Assembly (NCBI GenBank): GCA_023055425.1
Contig: JALGPY010000007.1
Span: forward strand, 84,717,136 to 84,781,135
Origin: Linanthus parryae
Lineage: Eukaryota > Streptophyta > Magnoliopsida > Ericales > Polemoniaceae
Direction: 5' to 3'
Length of the DNA stretch: 64,000 nucleotides
The notes beneath the pieces are model-generated. The model did not search any database. It had not been told where the DNA came from and saw only the letters and a list, made by a program, of their open reading frames with translations. The position numbers and the translations under genes were made by a program. Positions 1 to 10,271 of this stretch are shown here, in pieces. How positions within the stretch are numbered: the first letter of the stretch is position 1; the number at the start of each line of letters is the position of its first letter.

Positions 1-606
1 CCGTCTCTATTAATTGAGAAGTTCAGGGTTGACTTGCTAAAATAAAATATTTACTACTTTTTAATGTACAGATTATCAATTTATCCCAACACGTAAATTT
101 TAATTTATTGTAATTATATCGTAAATCTTAGAATAAAATATACATTAGTTGGAATGGCCTGACATTTTTATTCAGATTATATGTGCATAAAAGAAATAAC
201 TTCAAGTGTTAACTTCTGCTAGAATATTTGCTCAAATATGAAAGTTGAAACAAACTAAAACAATTAGTTACAAATAAAGTAATCAGTAAGTTCACCTAAA
301 AAAAAAGTGATCAATAAATTTTTCTTAAAAAAAGTGATTAGTAAATTAGTAATACTAAATTGTAGGAATCAAAGAGTAACTTCCAAACTTATTAAATGTA
401 ATACAAAATGTTAGAAAAGCTTTACCAAACATGATTTAATTTCTTCTAAAAAACATGATGTAATTAGTAGTTGCCATATATTCTAATTTTATTTAAGACG
501 AACTGAATAGACAATTGAATCAAATATATTAACATTTCATCAAAATTTCCATATAATTATTTTCACATTTTATTGATTATATATTGATTAATTAATTGAA
601 AATTTC

Positions 607-665
607 AAATGGCTATTCCTCACGCAAAATTGAATAAGACATTCTGAAATAGTATATAGTATAGA
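607..665 (-). repeat. Helitron-type 5' terminus, copy 1
   Basis: About 59 bp shared with copies ending at 1299 and 1631. The shared core includes GACATTCTGAAATAGTATAT and then TAGTATAGA, followed by T. On the minus strand the element would begin TCTATACTA. Confidence 0.55.
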
Positions 666-770
666 TTACACCGTTCTAGTTTCTATATCATTTGACATAC
701 TAATTATTAAGTATATAAAATAGAAATAAATGTGAAAAAATTAGTTAATTAGAATTTTTCGTTTTCATTA

Positions 771-1184
771 AGAGTAACTTTTCTTGAAATTTCACATAAT
801 CTTGTTTCAAATTGAATTATATAACTTTTTTATATGATAAACACTAATACATCTTCAACCTTTTTTTTTTTTCTTTTTGGATGGTAAACTCTCCCTATTT
901 TATGGAGAAACTTATTTCTAATTCGGATGTAATTAAAGTTTGATTTCTGACATCAATACATTAATTATCGTTTCCAAATATGTAAGAGTAACTTTTTCTT
1001 GAAATTTCACATAGTTTGGTTTCAAATGATAAATCATCTAATATTTCTTCAACATTTATTTTTATTTCTTTTTGGATGGTAACATTTTTCTATTTTATGG
1101 AGAAACTTATTTCTATTTTGGATGTCACTAAATCTTGTTTTGTGACATCAATACATTACTATGTTATGTATTCTAGTAATGAGA
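771..1184. repeat. Diverged tandem duplication, period about 214 bp
   Basis: The segment starting AGAGTAACTTTTCTTG at 771 is repeated from 985 as AGAGTAACTTTTTCTTG. Both copies share TTTCTTTTTGGATGGTAA, TATGGAGAAACTTATTTCTA and ACATCAATACATTA in the same order and spacing. The duplication lies inside the Helitron-like region. Confidence 0.7.
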
Positions 1185-1237
1185 TTGTTTCTATAATTGT
1201 AATGAAAAATGTAACAGATAAATAATTGTTAGTTGAC

Positions 1238-1299
1238 GCCACGTGGCAACTCCTCAAACAAAGCTGAAAAAGACATTCTGAAATAGTATATAGTATAGA
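1238..1299 (-). repeat. Helitron-type 5' terminus, copy 2
   Basis: Second copy of the terminal segment. It begins with CCACGTGGCAACTCCTC and ends in TAGTATAGA before a T at 1300. It is almost identical to copy 1 over its last 35 bp. Confidence 0.55.
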
Positions 1300-1569
1300 T
1301 TAACTACAACACTAAGAATAAAAAGACTACAGGACATTCTTGAATTTTGATTATGATTTACTGAGTTTATGTAGAAGAAGAGGAATAGAGTTAAAAGGAA
1401 TTGGAATTAATAATTATTTGTAACTCAGGTAATCAATACATTATTAATAGTAAATTATCGTGATTCAAGGAAAACTTTTAAATGTACTAAATATTATAGC
1501 AATCTCCTACAAAGAAACTACCAAATATGGAAAATAATTTTTACATTAAGAAATTGTAATTTGTTTATT

Positions 1570-1631
1570 TCCACGTGGCAGTTCCTGAGGAAAAGCTAGA
1601 GAAGGCATTCCCAAATAATATATAGTATAGA
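1570..1631 (-). repeat. Helitron-type 5' terminus, copy 3, at the LINE junction
   Basis: Third copy, more diverged: CCACGTGGCAGTTCCTGAGG near its start, ending in TATAGTATAGA with T at 1632. LINE coding sequence starts directly to its right, so this terminus marks a real insertion or recombination junction. Confidence 0.55.
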
Positions 1632-1632
1632 T

Positions 1633-2096
1633 TGTTCTTAAAAGTTGAAAGCTTCTCAGTAGCAGTGAACACGGGGATTGAGCAAGACAAGGAGAAGCCC
1701 GATTCAGCGCCAACCCCCTCGGGCACGGCTATCACAGAAGAACCAAAAGACAGGGTACACACCCCAGAATCGATTTCAGTAAGAGATAGGATCCAATCTC
1801 TCAATCATAACCAGTTTCGAGGTGTGGGCAACTGGAAGGACTTAGCACAGAACAAATCAAAAGGGTTAGCTGATTAGAAAGATTTAGAGGCAGTAAAGAG
1901 GAAGAGATCGACGACGAACTTTAGTCCTCCACCAAACAAGTCTGCAATTGAGATACTCACAAACAAAAAGGGGAGATCTCTCCCTTTCAATGATGATCTG
2001 ACAGAAACGGATGTAAGCAACAAAGTTATGGTTCCATACTCAGCCCTGGCAACCCTTTCGGCGACGTATGCTATGCAGCATTGCCCACCGCAATGA
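1633..2096 (+). pseudogene. LINE (L1-type) ORF1 C-terminal remnant
   Basis: An open frame from the Helitron junction, with one internal TAG at about 1875, runs to a stop near 2096. There it overlaps the start of the endonuclease-RT frame. The translation is Lys/Pro/Ser-rich and has no recognisable RNA-binding or zinc-knuckle motif. Assignment as ORF1 rests on position: it lies directly upstream of, and overlaps by a few bases, a LINE ORF2 in another frame. The N-terminal part is missing, removed at the Helitron boundary. Confidence 0.5.
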
Positions 2097-4780
2097 ATCT
2101 CCTCAGTTGGAATGTGAGAGGTCTTAGGAACCCTCACACATTCCTAACTCTTCGCGATGAAGTGAAGAGTCAAGCACCCGATATGGTATTTTTGATAGAA
2201 ACCAGACTTGATTCTAAAAGAATGGAAAAACTACAAGAAAAGCTCAACTTTCAGAACGAATTCCACGTCAATATAGTGGGAAAAAGTGGGGGTTTGTCGC
2301 TTATGTGGTCCCATCAAATTAGTTTCAAGCTTGTCAAGTCAAGAAGATACTTTATCACAGGATGGATATGTAATCAGAACGGAGAAAAAGATTGGTTTTT
2401 TACGGGATTCTACGGAGACCCCGCAGCAAGCCAAAGGCACTTATCATGGGAGTTGCTCAAAAGATTACAACCACAGCCCAGTAGACCATGGCTGGTGGTG
2501 GGTGATTTTAATGAAATATCAACAAGCCATGAGAAAGAGGGAGGCAGAAGTGTTCGATATAGTCAACTGGAATCGTTTATCCGGGCCTTAAACTAGTGTG
2601 ATCTTAGAGATCTAGGCTACACATGAGTCCCATTCACATGATCAAACAAACACAGTGATGGAACTATCATCTGCGAAAGAATATGTAGAGCCATGTATAA
2701 TGGGGATTGGAAATTCAAGTTTCCTAGTTCTCATGTTCAACACCGGGTTCTCCCAAATTCTGACCACGTGGGGCTACTGGTCAACATTAAGAGAGCTCCG
2801 GTACATCAGGTGTATACAAAAAGGTTTCAGTTCGAATCGTTTTGGACCAAACATTCCAATGTTCACTCGGAAATTGAGGAGTCATGGACAAGCACGGGCC
2901 AACTTCCAAAAAAATTGGCCACCTTATCTGGACATCTTCGCATCTGGGAACGGGACATTTTTGGCAATGTTAGACACCGAATTAAAGAACTGAAGTCTCA
3001 GTTGCAAGACCTTTGGAATAGCAATCAAAATAGCAACAATTTAGTTCTCCAGAAGCAGATTCAAAGTGACCTTAATGAACTACTAAGCCACGAGGAGGAG
3101 ATATGGCAGCAGAGAAGTAGAGCCCTATGGCTGCAACACGGAGACAGAAATACGACATATTTTCACTGTAAAGCATCCCAACGCAGATCATGCAATCGCA
3201 TTGTTGGATTTCGAGACTCTGACGGTACATGGGTCGATTCGCAAGAGGACATCATTCACCTGTTGAATAGTTACTTCTCAAATGCTTTTACCTCTCTGAG
3301 GCCCACGCCCACCCAGATTGAGGAAATTGTTCGTAATGTTCTGACGTTAGTCACGAAACAGATAAGGCCCAAATGGACAATGTTTTCATAGCAGACGAGA
3401 TAGTGGGGGCTCTGAAAAGTATGCACCCGCTAAAAGCCCTAGGTAAAGACGGTCTCCCTGCACTTTTTTATCGGAAATATTGGAATATTGTAGGTGAAGA
3501 TGTTACAAATAGTTGTCTAGATGTTCTTAATGATGGTGCTAATAAAGGTGATTTGAACGAGACCCTGATCACTCTTATACCCAAAGTGAATGAAATATGT
3601 CTTACATTATGTTATTGGCGATACACAAAGCGCCTTTGTGCCGGGTCGGCAAATTTCAGATAACATTATTCTGCTTTTGAAGTCATGCACACCATGCGTA
3701 CAAGAGTTAAAGGCAAGAGGGGATATGTGGCTTTGAAATTTGATATGTCAAAAGCCTACGACAGAGTCGAGTGGCCTTTTTTAGAAGCCATGAGGTTAAA
3801 GCTAGGCTTCGGCAACAAAATTACTAAGCTAGCATTAATGTGCGCTAAATCTGTTCGTTATGCTTTCAATTTAAGTGGTTCAATAGTTGGCAGAATTATA
3901 CCTGAGAGGGGGCTGCGCCAAGGCTGCACCCTGTCTCCGTACCTATTCCTTATATGCAGTGAGCGCCTCTCCCGGACAATCTCCACAGCTATTCAGAGCC
4001 GACAACTGGCTGGAATTAAAGCGTCTAGAAGTGGTCCGGTTATCTCCCATTTATTTTTTGCGGTCGACGGCATATTTTTTACAAGGGCGAGAGAAGAAGA
4101 TATTACTACCCTGTTACATATTATTACAATTTATGAAGCGGCCACTGGTCAAAAAATGAACCTAGACAAATCAGCAGCTATGTTCTCAGAAAATGTGGCG
4201 CAAGAGGTAAAGGTTACAATCAGCGAAGCGTGCGGCGTTCCAGTAGTTGATCAACACGAGAAGTACTTGGGCCTGCCAAACACCATTGGGAGGGACAAGA
4301 AAAAGACATTTAATCATGTTCTTGATCGGGTCAAAATCAAATATAAAGGATGGAAAGAGAAGTACCTATCAATTTCCGGTAAAGAGGTCCTTCTCAAAAC
4401 AGTTATCCAAGCTATACCTAATTATGCCATGTCCTGCTTTTTACTTCCTATAGGTACCTGCTCAAGAATCGATCAACAAATGAGACAGTTTTGATGGGGA
4501 AACGGGAGTAAAAATGGTATCAATTGGCTAGCGTGGGATAAACTCAAAACCCCTAAAGAGCAAGGAGGAGTGGGGTTCTGGGATATGCTCAATTTCAACA
4601 AGGCATTGCTAGCAAAGCAAAGTTGGAGAATTCTAAACAACCCACAAAGCTTAGTGGCTAGAATTTTAAAGCACAAGTATTTCGAGGATGACAGTCTGCT
4701 AGATGCAAAGTTGGGAAATTAACCATCCTATTCACGGAGATCGTTACGTCAAGGAGTACAAGTACTGAAAAGAGGATTAA
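2093..4780 (+). pseudogene. LINE (L1-type) ORF2: endonuclease and reverse transcriptase, decayed
   Basis: ORF2 of a plant L1-type non-LTR retrotransposon. The apurinic endonuclease region is at 2093-2600 (NLLSWNVRGL at the start, IETRLDS, then GDFNEIS). A linker follows, and RT runs from about 3390 to 4490, with KFDMSKAYDRVEW and GLRQGCTLSPYLF clear. The catalytic FADD box reads FAVDG, so one catalytic Asp is lost. Frame-preserving stops occur near 2594 and just after. There is a frameshift near 3380 and an internal deletion near 3600 that removes the RT segment before GRQISDN. A zinc-knuckle-type C-terminal region is readable to about 4780, where homology ends abruptly with no poly(A) tail. 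It is dead and truncated at both ends. Identification is secure; exact ends are approximate. Confidence 0.9.
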
Positions 4781-5007
4781 ATGTAATATTTTTGTTTATC
4801 AAGGGGTAGTTTTTAGAACATTCAAAATGTAGGAAATGGAGGAAACACTCCAAAGTGCTAAACACTTTGGGGCTCTTTAAGGGGTATTCTATAAAAGATA
4901 AAATCAAATTTAATTGTTTAGCCCCATAAGTAACTGCATATGAGAATAAATTGAGCATATTTAGAATATGATAGTTACTTTTTGGTTTTACATTGGCTAA
5001 AAAAACA
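4781..5007. other. Non-coding AT-rich spacer
   Basis: Follows the point where LINE similarity stops. No ORF or TE domain is recognised. It contains short self-complementary stretches (AAAGTGCTAAACACTTTGG near 4853) but no convincing terminal inverted repeat with target duplication. Confidence 0.4.
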
Positions 5008-5275
5008 GAAATGGAATTAGTGCGAGGGGGAATTAAATCGAGAGTATAATGGTAAAGTCAGGGATATTTTTTGCCATGCGTAAAAAATAGGAACTCTTCA
5101 AGTGAAAAAATACTTAAAGTGGTTAAACACTCCTAAGCATTGAAATGGAATTAATGCGAGGGGGAATTAAATCGAGAGTATAATGGTAAAGTCAGCGGTA
5201 TTTTTTGCCATGCGTAAAAAGTAGAAAACACTTCAAGTGAAAAAACACTCAAAGTGGTTAAATACTCCTAAGCCC
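5008..5275. repeat. Tandem duplication, period 134 bp
   Basis: GAAATGGAATTAGTGCGAGG at 5008 recurs as GAAATGGAATTAATGCGAGG at 5142. The two copies agree through AAATCGAGAGTATAATGG, TTTTTTGCCATGCGTAAAAA and TTCAAGTGAAAAAA to TACTCCTAAGC. The copies are close to identical, so the duplication is recent relative to the flanking LINE. Confidence 0.85.
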
Positions 5276-5291
5276 TTCGCTCTTTTTAGTA

Positions 5292-5350
<59 letters not shown>
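5292..5350. repeat. (TA)n microsatellite
   Basis: An uninterrupted run of TA dinucleotides, about 29 units, directly after the 134-bp tandem duplication. Confidence 0.97.
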
Positions 5351-5358
<8 letters not shown>

Positions 5359-5989
5359 TAGATATATATAAAACTGAAGTAGGAAAGTACTCTTGAATTG
5401 CAATATCTTTCATCCAACTCACTTATAATGTGTAACAAAAGGACCAATAAAGTGTTCCCGTACCAATAAAAAAAAATCAAAATTTCATAATCATATATAT
5501 GTGAGAATTTTACCATTCATAGTAATTACAAGTTTAAGTCCTAATTACAATTATAACCTTTCAATTGTAAAATTCCACATTCATTATATCATTATATAAC
5601 TAAAATAATTCACTATTATAATATTTTGTAAATATCATTTCATTCTCTTAAGTAAAGAAACGCTATAAACTATATCTTCATGTATAAATATTTTAAAGTG
5701 CTGATATTTAAAGTAAACAAAAGACTAATTAGAAAACAACTAGTTCCCAAAAGACCAAAATATCATATTCTAAATGAAAGAGCGCTAAACCAAGTGGTAG
5801 AGTGTTTAAAATCCCCTGCATGTGACGGTGTAGAACCAGAAGAGGAAGAACATGTATTTCTGAAAATCACTCAATATATGAAGAATTCGTATTCAATAAT
5901 CATCAAAAGCTGAAAACAACGACTGAAATCCTACCAATTTATTGATGAAACATGAAAACTCCTACTTCTACTCAAATACTAAGAGATAA
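5351..5989. other. Non-coding AT-rich stretch, probably old Gypsy 3' untranslated sequence
   Basis: No credible gene. A 77-codon plus-strand ORF at 5680-5913 has no recognisable domain. It lies antisense to what should be the 3' untranslated part of the adjoining minus-strand Gypsy. No LTR of that element is recognised here. Confidence 0.35.
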
Positions 5990-8032
5990 CTAGAAATAAC
6001 TAAAATATTATCCTTTATTCGAAATAAACTTCCTCCAAAAGTCCAGTTTTCCCGCGTCTTTGGTATTTGTTCCTAAAGTCCCTGACTTTAGGAAGTTGAT
6101 CGCCATAATTTCTCCCCGGCTGAAAGAACTCTCCTCCGGAGAGAGCGACTTAAAAACTCTGGATCAATAAGGAAAAAATCATATTCTGTAATCCAAGTTG
6201 CACCAGTGTTAGACGGTTATACCATTTGACCAAGAACCGACGAACAACGCCTTGAGTTGTAGAACATCTTCTGTATCCAATACTTCAGAAATCTGCTCTT
6301 TTTTTAAAGAGGGAAGTGGTGGAAGACGAGTTGGGGAATCTTGTGGTGCGGTAGGATTACCAGCATGATCAGTTGGGAGCTCAATGTACTGTTGTAAGGA
6401 AAGAGATCATCCACATTGAAGACTTGACTGATCGCGATATCCGAAGGAAAGTCCAGTAAATAAGCATTTGGTCCAAGCCGTCGCAGAATGCGATATGTCC
6501 CAATTGCCCTAGCATTAATTTTTTTAAGATAATTCTTTGGGTACCGCTCGGCATGCACACAGACCATCACATATCCCCTTCATTACATCCATGTTCCTTC
6601 TATGTGCGTTGGCAGCAAAGCGGTAGCTCTCATTGCTCAGCGAAATTTTCCTTCTTATTTCAGCATGTAAGTTACGAATATACTCGGCAAAAGATTCATC
6701 CGGTCATGATGAATGGGCATCAACAGGTAGCTGAACAAAATTGATTGATTGGCGAGGAGAAACCCCATGAAATATCTCAAAAGGACTCTTTCTTGTTGAC
6801 CAATTAACTTAACTGTTGTAAGCAAACTCGGCACTATGAAGAATCAAATCCCAATGTCCAGGCTTGTCTCGAACTAGCCAGCGTAACAAATCTCCAAGAC
6901 TACAATTTACAACCTTAGTTTGACCATCAGTCTACGGATGAAAAGCAGACTAGAATTTGAGATTTGTGCCAAAGAGATTCTAGATTGTCTTCCAAAAGTA
7001 GCTAAAAAACTTAACATCTCGATCAAACACAATGGACGTTGGTAATCCATGGAGACGAACAAATTCCCTGAAAAATAACTTAGGAATATGTGAAGCATCC
7101 GCCGTCTTTTTGCAAGGAATGAAATGTGCCATTTTGGAGAACCTGTCAACGACAACAAGAATGGGATCGTGAGATCATTCAGTCTAGGGTAGGCCAAGAA
7201 CAAAATTCATGCTAAGGTCCTTCCAGGGTTCACGCAGGACATGAAACGGTGTGTATAACCCCGTGTTTTTCTTCTTTGCTTTGGACACTTGACACGTCCG
7301 GCACTGTGAGACAACTCAAGCAACATCCGTTTTAAGCGAAGGCCAATAGAATCTATCTTCAACAAGCGCTACTGTCTTATCTCTGCAAAAATGTCCCGCA
7401 AGGCCTCCGGCGTGTAACTCCCATGTGAGGAAGTCTCTCATTAACGTGCGAGAAACACACAACTTGGAACCTCGAAACAAGTACCAATCTTGAATGATAA
7501 AATCAGCATACTCATGTAGATTACCATCTTTCACCTCATGGTAGATAATACTAGAGTCATGACAAGTTTCATATTCATCCTTCATTCATTCGAACCCCAC
7601 CACTTGAAAATTCATGGTCTAAAGGACAGAAACAAAACGACTGAGAGCATCAACAACCTTACTCTCAACTCCGGCACAATGCTTGAGAACGAATGTATAC
7701 TCCTGGAGAAACTCCCGCGACAGCAAATACTACCTCAAATAGCGACGATCTCGCACAATAGCATAAAAGTCTTTGTCATATGTGGAGTACTTCAACTTCG
7801 CTCAATTGAGTTCTTGCTAAAGTAAGCAATAGGGTGACCTTCTTGGCTTAGAAATCCTCCTATTACTATGCGTGAAGCATCACATGAGACCTCAAAGACT
7901 TTTGTAAAGTCAGGATGCCTTAGTACAAGGACCCCCGTCATTATGAGTTTAATCTCCTTGAAAGATTTTGTGGTTGTTGGGGTCAACTTGAAATCTCCTT
8001 GGTTCATGAAATTCGTGAGCGGGGCTGTAATA
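5990..8032 (-). pseudogene. Gypsy-1 chromovirus pol remnant: RNase H, integrase, chromodomain-like end
   Basis: Read from 8032 leftwards. The end of RT and start of RNase H reads VLRHPDFTKVFEVSCDAS, GFLSQEGHPIAYFS. Integrase zinc-binding sequence at about 7585-7316 includes GLAGHFCRDKT and DRFYWPSLK. A frame-shifted catalytic core lies at 7250-6900 and the integrase tail at about 6570-6400 (RAIGTYRILRRLGPNAYLLD). Near 6250-6150 are fragments compatible with a chromodomain (RRFLVKWY in one frame, TWITEYDF in another). Many frameshifts and stops make it inactive. The 5' edge at 8032 is cut by the Copia LTR, and gag-protease of what looks like the same element resumes at 52281. Lineage assignment below chromovirus level is not attempted. 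Confidence 0.85.
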
Positions 8033-9446
8033 TGTTGGAAATATGCCCTAGAGACAATCTATTTCTTATGAAACTTTTAGGGACTTACTATTCATTGTGT
8101 TATCGATATGGAGATATGTTAACATGAATGAAGTCCTTAGAATATAAATGTTATATTCTTAAATATCCCTATCAATTATATGATTAATAGGACGATAAAC
8201 TACAGACTAGTATGTGGGTACATTGATATGTGAATATCAAGTCTAGCACATGGGCATGCATTAGGGGTAATGACAAACTGGATTGACCAACAATGAGAAG
8301 GATACATACAAGTTATGTAAAGTCACAAGTGCTTCTCGTAGTGACAATGGTATTTTGGTCATTAGACTTGAAGTCACTAGATACTCTAGTAGTGAATTAT
8401 CATGCTTTTATATTATCAAACGTTGCGTCTTAACCGAGTAACCATAAAGGTGGTTATCAATCATGATAGGAAGCAAGCTTAGAGATGGTAGTGAGGTAGA
8501 GAGGATTTGTCCCTCCCACATAACGGGAGAAAATATGTGCGGCCACTCGATAGTGCTTATATAATGTCTGGCCACACTCAGATAAATCAATATAGAATAT
8601 TGATGTTATCTGCATGGAGAAGACTATTCCCAGGATCGGGAAACTATGAATTGGATACACGAATGTGACTTGTATGTCTCGTGTCCAATCCGGATATGGA
8701 GACAAAGGGATAACACAATACGGTAACATTGGTCACAAGGTTTTTCGAATTATTGAATTTTTCTATTAGTTGGGTGGCATAGATGTCTTGCTAGGGGTCG
8801 CTTTATGTTAGTAATTGTTACTACCAACTAAGTAGAAACCTATGGGGTCACACTACCTATGGATTAAACCGGAATTTTGAATTAATTATTTGTACTAATT
8901 AAATAGAAGGATCAATACACAACCACTTGCAAACTTAGTAGAACTAATTTGCAAGGTAGACTAATCCTTGTAAGGACATGATTAGTAGAGGGGCTAATAT
9001 GTAGTTAACAAGAAGTTGTTAGACTATAAAAGGAGACTCCTAGCTTATTTTCTCATAAGTTTCATAATTGTTATAACACAAAATAGAGAGAACAAAGCAG
9101 GGAGAGAGCAAGACACCAGGGTTGAACCCCTTGTGTCGCCCGTCCCCTACCCGTCGGCCACAAAGGAGGCGTGGCCTCTTGGTGCTTCGTGTTGCGTGAT
9201 CTTTTTCTTCCTCCTTCATCCCTAGATAGCACAAAGGTGTTGAAGGATCCGGAGACAATCCTAGGAGTGGACTTCCATAAGAACGTGGGCACTATTTCAC
9301 GTGAAGTCATCAAGGAGACATTCTAAGGTACACATGAGTTTCTTCATTTACCATCGTTATGATTTCTAGTCCTGTGATCCTTGGAGGGTATTGAACGGAA
9401 TGAATTATTGTTTATTCTGCTGCGTAATCCGTATCAAAACCCTACA
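8033..9446 (+). repeat. 5' LTR of Angela-like Copia element (1414 bp)
   Basis: The LTR starts TGTTGGAAATATGCCCTAGA, the hallmark 5' end of Angela-lineage LTRs, and ends AAAACCCTACA, so it has TG...CA termini. A tRNA-Met-type primer site follows at once. A TATA box lies at 9025-9033 within CTATAAAAGGAG. Related LTRs in this window are the 3' LTR (40276-40470 plus 50784-52280), a reverse solo LTR (40471-50783) and a reverse copy at 57758-59053. Divergence from the 3' LTR looks well above 10 percent by eye, in keeping with heavily decayed coding regions. The left edge cuts Gypsy-1 pol. Confidence 0.9.
9025..9033 (+). promoter_or_regulatory. TATA box of the Copia LTR
   Basis: TATAAAAGG sits about 420 bp before the LTR end. 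Equivalent motifs (ATATAAAGGA or its reverse) occur at the matching place in the other three Copia LTRs: near 51980, 49790 and 58170. That conservation supports a promoter role. Confidence 0.6.
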
Positions 9447-9447
9447 G

Positions 9448-9460
9448 TGGCATCAGAGCC
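9448..9460 (+). other. Primer binding site (initiator tRNA-Met type)
   Basis: TGGCATCAGAGCC begins one base after the LTR's terminal CA. It differs by a single base from the usual plant tRNA-iMet primer site TGGTATCAGAGC. It sets the plus-strand orientation of the Copia element and confirms that 8033-9446 is its 5' LTR. Confidence 0.9.
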
Positions 9461-10271
9461 ACATGTCGTAGTACATAACGTGGTTTATGTGTTCCTGTTT
9501 TCTTAGTTTTTACACCGTTCTGCTACTTTTTGCGTAAAAACTAAAGTTGGAATATTGATGCAAATTGAATGTGATTCAATATGGAATGAGCTCGAATCTT
9601 TGTATAAAATTAGCGAATTTCGGGCACATATGATGTGTCCATTTTGGATCTAGAAAACTAGACTTTGGGCACAAATTAGGAAAAAGGGGTTTTTCTTAAT
9701 TTGGAAACAAGCAAACTTGGGAAACAAGGAAGGAGAGGAAGGAAACAACCCTAGGGCCGTCCGCCCATTCCTTGGGCGCCTAGGAAGCCACAGCCAAGGA
9801 CCGGGCCTCCCTAGCGTGCGGTCTAGTTGTGTGGGCTAGGGGCCTGCCAGCCCAAGGCCTTGTGGCGGTCCATTAGGGGTTCGGCCAAGGTGTTGGCTGG
9901 CCCTCTTGTACCGTTTTAACCCTAGTACATCCAAAATCAATTAAGAGTTGACCAAGCATGTTAAAATTGGTTTTTAACTGTATTATATGCTTTTGTATGG
10001 TGATTGGATATGGCATTAGATGTGGATGTTGTGAATGTTTATTTTTGTGTTTTAGTTTTATTGTAATAATTAATTAATTAGGTTTTACGACTTGCGAGCC
10101 GGTTTTCTACTCAACTTGTGAGGTGTATCTATTTAGTATAGATGCTAGCTAGTATTAGATAGAGTAGATGATAGACAAGACTTCGAGAAGAAGCCTACAG
10201 AATTGAAAAATCCACAAGATGGCCACATTCCACAAGCTAAGGCACATGGACTAAAAGATGGAGGCACATGG
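9461..10271 (+). other. Copia leader (5' untranslated internal region) and unassigned sequence
   Basis: Non-coding. The first 450 bp includes a GC-rich stretch (about 9730-9920) typical of retrotransposon leaders. From about 10080 the origin of the sequence is unclear. No gene is seen. Confidence 0.5.

Larger units (their letters stand above)
1..1631 (-). mobile_element. Helitron-like 5' terminal region (composite)
   Basis: AT-rich sequence with no credible coding region. It ends at 1631 in the motif TAGTATAGA followed by a T. Read on the minus strand this is TCTATACTA preceded by A, which fits the consensus 5' terminus of plant Helitrons inserted between A and T. Two more copies of the same terminus lie at about 665 and 1299. 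No matching 3' terminus (CTAG preceded by a hairpin) is visible to the left, so this is either the 5' part of one element running out of the window or several truncated copies. Family knowledge gives the consensus; the composite interpretation is inference. Confidence 0.5.

Noticed and set aside
4781..5280. A MITE around the 134-bp duplication
   Set aside because: Could not find paired terminal inverted repeats with a flanking duplication.
5680..5913. 77-codon ORF and a faint tRNA-like A-box (AAACCAAGTGGTAGAGTG)
   Set aside because: No B-box at proper distance and no foldable tRNA; the ORF has no domain and is antisense to old Gypsy untranslated sequence.
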